Positions 1-5,007 of a DNA stretch of 5,623 bases are shown here, in pieces. This DNA is from Ramlibacter tataouinensis. Its GTDB lineage: Bacteria; Pseudomonadota; Gammaproteobacteria; Burkholderiales; Burkholderiaceae_C. The notes beneath the pieces are model-generated. The model did no database searches. It worked only from the letters and a program-made list of their open reading frames with translations, and was not told the origin of the DNA. The DNA lies in assembly GCA_002427815.1 (NCBI GenBank), contig DIZF01000066.1:155082-160704 (forward strand), read 5' to 3'. How positions within the stretch are numbered: position 1 is the stretch's first letter; every line of letters starts with the position of its first letter. Position numbers and translations under genes: made by a program.

Positions 1-4
1 GAGG

Positions 5-35
5 GGACCGCACTGCGCGATACTCCGCGCGGTCC
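5..35. repeat. Inverted repeat, 7-bp perfect stem
   Basis: GGACCGC at 5-11 is matched by its reverse complement GCGGTCC at 29-35, with a 17-nt loop that itself holds a competing GCGCG/CGCGC pairing (15-19 with 26-30). It could be part of a transcription-termination or mRNA-stabilising structure downstream of the minus-strand operon. No T-tract is visible, because the window edge is only 4 bases away. Confidence 0.35.
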
Positions 36-42
36 ACGTGTG

Positions 43-60
43 GCGCCGTTGTCCCGGCGC
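43..60. repeat. Inverted repeat, 6-bp perfect stem
   Basis: GCGCCG at 43-48 pairs with CGGCGC at 55-60 around a 6-nt loop (TTGTCC). It is GC-only and has no following T-run on either strand. In DNA this GC-rich such a stem can arise by chance, so a function is not established. Confidence 0.3.
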
Positions 61-118
61 GCGCGCTCACGGCCCCAGCAGTGATACCAGTTCCGGCAAG
101 AGGCGGCGAAGCGTTGCA

Positions 119-141
119 GTGAGGCGAGTCGACCGCCTCAC
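119..141 (-). terminator. Hairpin overlapping the GNAT stop codon, possible 3' mRNA structure
   Basis: GTGAGGCG at 119-126 pairs perfectly with CGCCTCAC at 134-141 around a 7-nt loop, giving an 8-bp stem with six G-C pairs. The GNAT stop codon (138-140, TGA on the minus strand) lies inside one arm. Transcription from the right would form it exactly at the end of the gene. No U-run follows on the minus strand, so it is not a canonical intrinsic terminator. A role as an mRNA 3'-end stabiliser or as a Rho-assisted end is inference. Confidence 0.35.
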
Positions 142-644
142 ACCAGACTGAGCGCGAGCTCGATGAGTTTGGCCTCTCCAGGGTGCGGCTGCGCCGAAAA
201 TCCGAGCCTGCGCGCCAGCTTCAACATCCCGCCGTTGTCCGCCATCGTGATGGCCTCCATGCGCCGCACGCCGTGCAGCCTGGCCGCATCGATCAAGTCG
301 GAAAGCAGGACCGCGCCCAAGCCGCGTTGCTGCCAATCATCACTGACAACAATGGCGAACTCGGCGGATTCATCGGCCACGTCGTCCACGCACCGCGCAA
401 CGCCGACCTGTTTCAGATCGCCGGGGTCGCCGACGACACCGATCAACGCGATTTCGCGCCGCGGGTCGATGCGAGTGAAGCGGCGCAGCTCGGCCGAAGA
501 CAGGCGCCGGTCCGATAGCAGGCGCCGATATTTGGATTGCGGCGACAGCTCGCTGTCGAACTTCTCGGTCAGCGAAAGGTCACTCGGCGCGATCGGCCGG
601 ATCACGACCGAGGTTCCATCGGCGGCCGTCCAGATTCGATGCAT
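138..644 (-). CDS. GNAT-family N-acetyltransferase, Pat C-terminal-domain-like
   Basis: A 168-residue cytoplasmic acetyltransferase of the GNAT fold, expected to move an acetyl group from acetyl-CoA to an amine; the substrate is unknown. The acetyl-CoA pyrophosphate-binding loop (motif A) is clear at residues 105-110 (QQRGLG), at the start of a helix. The end reads ADNGGMLKLARRLGF (135-149), the usual motif B region. The N-terminal half (DGTSVVIRPI at 9-18, then SPQSKYRRLL and RIDPRREIALIGV) closely resembles the GNAT domain that ends acyl-CoA-synthetase-type protein lysine acetyltransferases (Pat/PatZ), but here it stands alone. I chose the ATG at 644 because GGGGAG (651-656) lies 6 nt upstream and the conserved domain starts just after it. 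An in-frame ATG at 722 would add 26 residues of no obvious fold. The gene follows the vWA gene by 128 bp on the same strand, so it could be the operon tail or have its own promoter. Protein acetylation is a plausible guess, not shown. Confidence 0.9.
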   Translation of the reverse strand: MHRIWTAADGTSVVIRPIAPSDLSLTEKFDSELSPQSKYRRLLSDRRLSSAELRRFTRIDPRREIALIGVVGDPGDLKQVGVARCVDDVADESAEFAIVVSDDWQQRGLGAVLLSDLIDAARLHGVRRMEAITMADNGGMLKLARRLGFSAQPHPGEAKLIELALSLV

Positions 645-650
645 TCGCAG

Positions 651-656
651 CTCCCC
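651..656 (-). promoter_or_regulatory. Ribosome binding site for the GNAT gene
   Basis: On the minus strand this reads GGGGAG, followed by 6 nt and the ATG at 644. It is the best Shine-Dalgarno match near the gene and decides the start in favour of 644 over the in-frame ATG at 722, which has only a GGGGC-like match. Confidence 0.6.
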
Positions 657-772
657 ATCACAGAGTTGTCTGGCACGCGGCACCCGTCGGGCGCTCACTC
701 GATCGAGGCTCGTTGGTCGCATAATTCTGCCCCAATTGCCGCTATCGGCGACGCCCTCCAGGCGCCCCGCGA

Positions 773-1813
773 TCAGAGAATCCGGTTGAACCACAGCACC
801 GACAGCCCGGCGGACAGCAGGGCCAGCGCGGCCGCGGCCAGGGCGAACAGCGCCGACACCTCGGTTTCCTTCTTTTCCACCGTCAGGCGCGAGCTCAGGG
901 ACTGGTAGACCTTGTGCAGATCCTGCGCCGTGCCGGCGTAGAAATAATCGGCGTTGGTCTTGTTGGCGATGGCCTTGAGGGTTTCCTCGTCCAGGCGCAC
1001 GCGCATCGACCAGCCTTCGAAGCCTATGGTTTCGCCGTCCACCGTGCCGATGCCCACGGTGTAGATGCGCACGCCGCGGTCGGCCGCCAGCTTCGCAGCC
1101 TCCAGCGGATCGGACCCCGTGGTGCGCTGGCCATCGGTGAGCATGATGATGGCCGCGGAGTTGTACGAACCCGGCGCGACCGGCGTGAAATCCTTCCTGG
1201 GTTTCTTGTCGTCGTCGAGCGAAAAGCCGCGCTGGCGCTCGCGCCCCGTCCGCAGCGAATCCAGGTTGATCCCGGCATCGGGAAACAAGGTGGCCAGCGA
1301 AACCACGATGGCGTCGCCGGTGGCGGTGGCCCGTTGCAGCTGGAACCGGTCGATGGCCGTGACCAGGTCCTCCCGGTTCAAGGTGGGCAGCTGGGCGATC
1401 TGCGCCGAGCCCGCGAAGGCGACGATGCCCACCTTCACATGGCGCGGCAACTCGGCCAGAAAGGCCTTGGCAGCGGCCTGCGCCGCCTCCAGCCGGCTGG
1501 GCTTCACGTCGGTGGCGCGCATGCTGCCCGACACGTCCATGGCCAGGATGATGGTCTGCTGGTTGGACGGCAGCATCACCACGGCCTGGGGCCGGGCCGC
1601 CGCGATCAGCATGGCCGCCAGCGCCAGCAGGAACAGGGCCGGCGGGATGTGGCGGCGGATGGACTGCCCGGGTCCCATCGCTTCCTTGACGATGGACAGC
1701 GAGGCGTAGCGCAGCGCCGTCTTCTTCTTGCGCCGCATCAGCCACAGGTACAGCAGCACCAGCAGCGGCAGCGCGAGCAGCAACCAGAGGAATTCGGGCC
1801 AGAGGAAGATCAT
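773..1813 (-). CDS. BatA-like membrane protein with a von Willebrand factor A domain
   Basis: A 346-residue inner-membrane protein of the BatA/vWA type, a metal-dependent protein-binding domain that works with MoxR ATPases. Two hydrophobic segments open the protein (about 6-26 and 57-73), a vWA domain occupies about 86-300, and a third membrane segment ends it (about 318-342). This layout would place the vWA domain in the periplasm. The metal-ion-dependent adhesion site looks complete: D93-x-S95-x-S97 (in DVSGSM), T163 (before GDAI) and D227 (in LTDG). A charged stretch of about 35 residues (roughly 183-217), with DDDKKPRKD in its middle, lies between the Thr and Asp motifs and would be a surface loop. 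The ATG at 1813 follows AGGA (1821-1824) by 7 nt, and only 15 bp separate it from the DUF58 stop, so the two are co-transcribed. In other bacteria bat genes have been linked to aerotolerance and stress; the client here is unknown. Confidence 0.93.
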   Translation of the reverse strand: MIFLWPEFLWLLLALPLLVLLYLWLMRRKKKTALRYASLSIVKEAMGPGQSIRRHIPPALFLLALAAMLIAAARPQAVVMLPSNQQTIILAMDVSGSMRATDVKPSRLEAAQAAAKAFLAELPRHVKVGIVAFAGSAQIAQLPTLNREDLVTAIDRFQLQRATATGDAIVVSLATLFPDAGINLDSLRTGRERQRGFSLDDDKKPRKDFTPVAPGSYNSAAIIMLTDGQRTTGSDPLEAAKLAADRGVRIYTVGIGTVDGETIGFEGWSMRVRLDEETLKAIANKTNADYFYAGTAQDLHKVYQSLSSRLTVEKKETEVSALFALAAAALALLSAGLSVLWFNRIL

Positions 1814-1820
1814 GTCTGCA

Positions 1821-1824
1821 TCCT
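1821..1824 (-). promoter_or_regulatory. Ribosome binding site for the vWA gene
   Basis: AGGA on the minus strand lies 7 nt before the ATG at 1813, inside the 15-bp gap after the DUF58 stop. This fits tight translational linkage of the two genes. Confidence 0.55.
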
Positions 1825-1828
1825 GCGC

Positions 1829-2887
1829 TCAGGCGGCCTGCCGCAGGTGCGCCGGAAAGCCGCCACCGGTCGCCACCCGCGCACGGCGCTTGCGCATCTC
1901 GGCGAACCGCACCACGGCGTCGACCAGGTCGCCATCGGTGGACAGCTCCAGCGCGTCGATGCCGGCGCGCACGAAGCCTTCGCGCAGTTCGGCCTCCCTT
2001 TGCGCGGCGATGCGCACGAAGCGCTTGCGAAAGCCCGCGTCGTGGGTGTCCACCAGCACCTGCTCGCCGGTTTCGCAATCGCGGATGGTCAACAGGCCCA
2101 GGTCGGGAAAGTCCAGTTCCAGCGGGTCCACCAGGCGCACGGCCACCACCTCGTGGCGCCGCGCCAGCTGGGCCAGCGGCCTTTCCCAGCCTGGCTCACT
2201 GATGAAGTCGGACACCACGAACACTGTCGAGCGGCGCTTCAGGAGGTTGGCCGCCGATTCCAGCAGGTCGCGCAGCCGCGTCGTGCCGGACTCGGTGGGC
2301 GCCGGCCGGGTCTGCATGCTGTGCAACAGGTGCAGCACATGGCGGCGGCCGCCGCGCGTCGGAATCACCGTGTCCACGCCCGAGCCGTAAAGCAGCGCGC
2401 CGACCCGGTTGCCGTGGCGGGTGAGCATGCGGGCCAGCACGGCCACGAACTCGGCCGAAACATTGCGCTTGCGCTGTTCGCCCGAACCGAAGTCGACCGA
2501 GGGGCTCAGGTCCAGCAGGAACCAGGCGGCCATCTCGCGGTCTTCGGTGAAGACGCGCACGTGCGGCACCTGCAGGCGCGCCGTCACGTTCCAGTCCATG
2601 TGGCGCACGTCGTCGTGAAACTGGTACTCGCGCAGGTCGGCCAGGTCCAGGCCGGTGCCACGCAGCAAGGTTCGATAGTCGCCCTGCAGGATGCCGTCCA
2701 GTCGCCGGATGGTCGTCCACTCCAGCCGCCGCAGCACATGCTCGGCACCAGCGGGTGTGGTCGCCTGGGCCGTGTTCACGGCAGCAGTGTCAGGCCTGCG
2801 CCGGGCCGCCCCAAGCAGGCCTGGGCCCCCTCGGGGGGCAGCGACCACAGGGAGCGTGGGGGCCTTGTCACGCGACAAGCTTTTCAT
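1829..2887 (-). CDS. DUF58 domain-containing protein, MoxR/vWA operon partner
   Basis: A soluble 352-residue protein (longest reading) of the DUF58 family, which nearly always sits beside MoxR ATPases and is a divergent vWA relative. The family signature is strong at residues 84-104: DLREY, then HDDVRHMDWNVTAR. A vWA-like metal site is suggested by D126-x-S128-x-S130 (DLSPS), T202/T203 and D227 (VSDF). No membrane segment is visible, unlike DUF58 proteins with two N-terminal helices, so it is probably cytoplasmic, bridging MoxR and the membrane vWA protein (inference). Recognisable family sequence begins only around residue 50 (VLRRLEW, then LDGILQGDYRTLLRG). Residues 8-33 are encoded by an extragenic repeat (2791-2864). 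The ATG at 2887 overlaps the end of MoxR by 20 nt with a weak GGA just upstream. Alternative in-frame GTG starts are at 2779 (316 residues, no clear ribosome site) and 2737. The gene call is firm; the start is not. Confidence 0.92.
   Translation of the reverse strand: MKSLSRDKAPTLPVVAAPRGGPGLLGAARRRPDTAAVNTAQATTPAGAEHVLRRLEWTTIRRLDGILQGDYRTLLRGTGLDLADLREYQFHDDVRHMDWNVTARLQVPHVRVFTEDREMAAWFLLDLSPSVDFGSGEQRKRNVSAEFVAVLARMLTRHGNRVGALLYGSGVDTVIPTRGGRRHVLHLLHSMQTRPAPTESGTTRLRDLLESAANLLKRRSTVFVVSDFISEPGWERPLAQLARRHEVVAVRLVDPLELDFPDLGLLTIRDCETGEQVLVDTHDAGFRKRFVRIAAQREAELREGFVRAGIDALELSTDGDLVDAVVRFAEMRKRRARVATGGGFPAHLRQAA
2791..2864. repeat. Comamonadaceae-type extragenic palindromic repeat
   Basis: This block carries the hallmarks of a GC-rich repeat that I recognise from memory as common between genes in Comamonadaceae. 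It contains two copies of the 8-bp palindrome CAGGCCTG (2791-2798 and 2816-2823), separated by a CCGGGCCGCCCCAAG-type core. A tight hairpin follows: GCCCCC (2825-2830), loop TCG, GGGGGC (2834-2839). GGCCCCC (2824-2830) can also pair with GGGGGCC (2858-2864). It sits just inside the MoxR stop codon and overlaps the 5' part of the longest DUF58 reading. The multi-copy nature cannot be shown in this window because only one copy is present. Confidence 0.65.
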
Positions 2888-3875
2888 GTTCCAGCGGCTT
2901 GGGCGGCGAGGGGATCTTGCTCATGATCTTGCCCACCAGCGCATCCGCGGACAGCCCTTCGGACAGCGCTTCGTACGACAGGACGAGGCGATGCCGCAGG
3001 ACGTCGGGCACGAGGTCGGTCATGTCCTCGGGCAAGGCGTAGGTGCGGCCCCGCAGCATCGCCAGGGCGCGGGCGCCCTCGGTCAGGCTGATGGTGGCGC
3101 GCGGGCTGGCCCCGAAGGTGAGGTACCTGCCGAAATCCTTCAGCCCGTGCTTTTCCGGCGTCCGGGTGGCCGATACCAGCCGCACCGCGTATTGCACCAG
3201 CGACGGATCGACGTAGATGCGCCGGCATTCGCGCTGGAGCGCGGCCAATTCCTCGGTGCTCGCGACGGCCCTGACGTCCACCGCCGGTCCGGTCACGCGC
3301 TCGACGATGACGAACTCTTCCTCGTCGGTCGGATAGTCCACCAGCACCTTCATCATGAAACGGTCCACCTGGGCCTCGGGCAGGGGATAGGTGCCTTCGG
3401 TCTCGATCGGGTTCTGCGTCGCCATCACCAGAAAGGGGCTGGGCACCTTGTAGGTTTCGCCGGCGATGGTGACCTGCCGCTCCTGCATCACTTCCAGCAG
3501 GGCGCTCTGCACCTTGGCCGGGGCCCGGTTGATTTCGTCGGCCAGCAGCAGGTTGGTGAATACCGGGCCCAGCGAGGTGCTGAAGTCGCCGGTCTTCTGG
3601 TTGTAGATTCGCGTTCCCACCAGGTCCGAGGGCACCAGGTCGGGCGTGAACTGGATGCGCTTGAACTGGCCGTGGATGGTGTTGGCCAGCGTCTTCACCG
3701 TGAGCGTCTTCGCGAGGCCGGGCACGCCCTCGACCAGCAGATGGCCCTGCGCCAGGACGGCGACCATGACGCGCTCGAGAAAGCGGTCCTGCCCCACCAC
3801 CACGCGCTTGACCTCATAGAGGATCTGTTCCATCAACTGGGCGGTGTCGCTGTCCTGGCGTGTCGTCGGGTCCAT
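2868..3875 (-). CDS. MoxR-family AAA+ ATPase
   Basis: A 335-residue cytoplasmic MoxR-type AAA+ ATPase, expected to form a hexameric ring and use ATP hydrolysis to remodel or mature client proteins with DUF58 and vWA partners. The motifs are intact: VVVGQD (25-30) ahead of the ATPase core, Walker A GVPGLAKT (50-57, Lys56), Walker B LLLADEIN (Asp113, Glu114), sensor 1 MATQNP (Asn155), the likely arginine finger in VDRF (Arg172) and sensor 2 GASPRA (Arg259). EGTYPLPEAQ (160-169) is the usual MoxR insertion motif. The length is typical. The ATG at 3875 has no clear Shine-Dalgarno sequence; the upstream minus strand is C/A-rich. It starts 38 bp after the protease stop, and its last 20 nt overlap the longest DUF58 reading. 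It is likely the energy source of the operon. MoxR ATPases support methanol dehydrogenase maturation and stress tolerance in other species; this client is unknown. Confidence 0.95.
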   Translation of the reverse strand: MDPTTRQDSDTAQLMEQILYEVKRVVVGQDRFLERVMVAVLAQGHLLVEGVPGLAKTLTVKTLANTIHGQFKRIQFTPDLVPSDLVGTRIYNQKTGDFSTSLGPVFTNLLLADEINRAPAKVQSALLEVMQERQVTIAGETYKVPSPFLVMATQNPIETEGTYPLPEAQVDRFMMKVLVDYPTDEEEFVIVERVTGPAVDVRAVASTEELAALQRECRRIYVDPSLVQYAVRLVSATRTPEKHGLKDFGRYLTFGASPRATISLTEGARALAMLRGRTYALPEDMTDLVPDVLRHRLVLSYEALSEGLSADALVGKIMSKIPSPPKPLEHEKLVA

Positions 3876-3913
3876 GGGATCGGGTGGTTGGGTTGGCAGA
3901 AAACGGCAAGGGC
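3876..3913 (-). other. 38-bp protease-MoxR spacer
   Basis: A short spacer between two same-strand genes. It holds no obvious ribosome site for MoxR, no hairpin with a T-run and no convincing promoter. Its length suits co-transcription of the protease with the MoxR module. Confidence 0.5.
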
Positions 3914-4903
3914 TCAGAACGGCGGCAGCCCGGCGGCGGCCACCGCGTTCTCGATGGGCACGGCAAAACCGATGCCCAGGAAGGTGCGCGCCGGCGTCGG
4001 GTTCAGGATCGCGGTGACGATGCCCACCACTTCGCCGTCCATGGTGATCAGCGGGCCGCCGGAATTGCCGGGGTTGGCCGCCGCGTCGAACTGGATCAGG
4101 TTGGTCATTTCCTGTTTGCCTTCGGGCGAACGGAAGGCCCGCTTCAGGCCCGACACCACGCCGCCCGAAGCCGAGGGGCCGATGCCGAACGGAAAGCCCA
4201 CGGCCATCACCTTGTCGCCGGGCGCCAGGTCGGCCGTGGAGCGCATCGTGGCGGGAATCAGGTCGTCGGGAAGCTTGCTGGCCTGCAGCACCGCCAGGTC
4301 GTTCTCGGCTTGAACACCGGTGATGGTCGCGGGCGACTGCAGGCCGTCCGAAAAAATCACCGAGATGCGATCGGCGCCGGACACCACATGCAGATTGGTG
4401 AGGATCACGCCCTTGTCGATGATCACCACGCCGGTGCCCACGCCGTGCTCGACCTCTTCCTCGTCAGCGGCCGCGTCTGCGCTGCCGGGTGCGGCGCCCA
4501 GCTGTCTGGGCTTGGCCAGGCCGTGCTCGCGCCGGGTCTCCCTGTTGTCCTTCAGCCGGCTCTTCTTGACATAACTGATCACGCGCACGACCGAGGGCTC
4601 GATCTTCTCGTAGGCCTTGGCGTATTCGGAAGGCAGCACCTGCGTGTCCAGTGTCTTCAGCACGGCCGCATTGATGTCTTCCTGGGTCAGCTTGCGCTGC
4701 ATCGGGTGCATTGCCAGGCCCAGGCTGAAGGCCAGCAGGGCCGCCAGCACCGCGATCGCGGCCCAGAGCATGCGCGGGCTGGAGAGTGGGGATTGAGGCT
4801 TGGCCACCGGCGCCGGGGCGCCCTGCTCGAGCGTGGCGTCCGGGGCAGGATCCTGCCGGGATCTTCCCGGGCGGCTGGAGCTGTAAAGGGCAGGCCTGCG
4901 CAT
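3914..4903 (-). CDS. Membrane-anchored trypsin-like (HtrA-type) serine protease without PDZ domain
   Basis: A 329-residue protein predicted to be held in the inner membrane by one helix (about 45-64) after a Pro/Arg-rich cytoplasmic tail, with the protease domain in the periplasm. The S1C (DegP/HtrA-like) catalytic triad is complete: His172 in TNLHVV, Asp202 in ENDLAVL and Ser281 in GNSGGP. GFPFGIG (236-242) and a QFDAAANPGNSGGP block are typical of the family. The protein stops soon after IGFAVPIENA (311-320), so the PDZ domain of DegP/DegS is absent. A charged linker (about 113-152, basic then acidic with DEEEVEH) separates the anchor from the catalytic core. I chose the ATG at 4903 because AGGTGA (4908-4913) lies 4 nt upstream. 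A longer ATG at 4957 would read through the AT-rich promoter-like region as FSFFFVAFS. It is the first gene of the presumed operon. It likely degrades or processes misfolded envelope proteins; its substrate is unknown. Confidence 0.93.
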   Translation of the reverse strand: MRRPALYSSSRPGRSRQDPAPDATLEQGAPAPVAKPQSPLSSPRMLWAAIAVLAALLAFSLGLAMHPMQRKLTQEDINAAVLKTLDTQVLPSEYAKAYEKIEPSVVRVISYVKKSRLKDNRETRREHGLAKPRQLGAAPGSADAAADEEEVEHGVGTGVVIIDKGVILTNLHVVSGADRISVIFSDGLQSPATITGVQAENDLAVLQASKLPDDLIPATMRSTADLAPGDKVMAVGFPFGIGPSASGGVVSGLKRAFRSPEGKQEMTNLIQFDAAANPGNSGGPLITMDGEVVGIVTAILNPTPARTFLGIGFAVPIENAVAAAGLPPF

Positions 4904-5007
4904 TCGTTCACCTATCGAAACTACGGGGGAAAACGCGACAAAGAAAAACGAAAACACACGGTATCACGGTTTGCGCGGGCCTGCACGGCTTGCGGCATCA
5001 TGGTGCC
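4904..5007. promoter_or_regulatory. Divergent intergenic promoter region
   Basis: This 104-bp gap separates the leftward protease operon from the rightward tatD-like gene and should hold promoters for both. It contains a strikingly A-rich stretch on the plus strand (about 4928-4958, T-rich on the minus strand) in otherwise GC-rich DNA. There is also a direct repeat CACGG-TAT-CACGG (4957-4969). I could not find a convincing -35/-10 pair or a sigma-E-type promoter on either strand, so the exact start sites are open. Confidence 0.5.
4908..4913 (-). promoter_or_regulatory. Ribosome binding site for the protease gene
   Basis: It reads AGGTGA on the minus strand, 4 nt before the ATG at 4903. It is the strongest Shine-Dalgarno match in the divergent gap and the main reason to reject the longer ATG at 4957. 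Confidence 0.65.

Larger units (their letters stand above)
1..137. other. Intergenic region downstream of the GNAT gene, no gene seen
   Basis: This stretch lies between the GNAT stop codon and the left window edge. I see no convincing coding region: the short open frames here have no recognisable protein character and look like high-GC by-products. It contains two compact inverted repeats (5-35 and 43-60), and a third (119-141) overlaps its border with the GNAT gene. None is followed by a T-run on either strand within the window. It may be the spacer before another gene to the left, which cannot be seen. Confidence 0.5.

Noticed and set aside
698..707. The 10-bp palindrome CTCGATCGAG between the vWA and GNAT genes as an operator.
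   Set aside because: It is a single copy without flanking symmetry and is within chance expectation for GC-rich DNA. No promoter could be placed next to it.
138..2078. A 646-codon open frame on the minus strand extending upstream from the GNAT gene through the vWA gene.
   Set aside because: Only the last 168 codons look like a protein. The rest is an Arg/Ala/Gly-rich frame shadow of the vWA and DUF58 genes, kept open by high GC content.
914..2926. A 670-codon plus-strand open frame antisense to vWA, DUF58 and the end of MoxR.
   Set aside because: Its translation is His/Gln/Gly/Arg-rich with no domain or motif, as expected from the antisense of GC-rich genes. The minus-strand genes it overlaps have intact family motifs.
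2691..4313. A 540-codon plus-strand open frame antisense to MoxR and the protease.
   Set aside because: It has no recognisable domain and a composition typical of an antisense shadow, and it spans two well-supported opposite-strand genes.
4891..4898. A third CAGGCCTG palindrome, identical to those in the extragenic repeat.
   Set aside because: It lies inside the protease coding region and lacks the GCCCCC-TCG-GGGGGC hairpin and the rest of the repeat, so it is probably coincidental.
4904..4957. An extra 18 N-terminal residues for the protease from an ATG at 4957.
   Set aside because: The extension encodes Phe-rich sequence from the AT-rich promoter-like gap, while AGGTGA sits immediately before the ATG at 4903.
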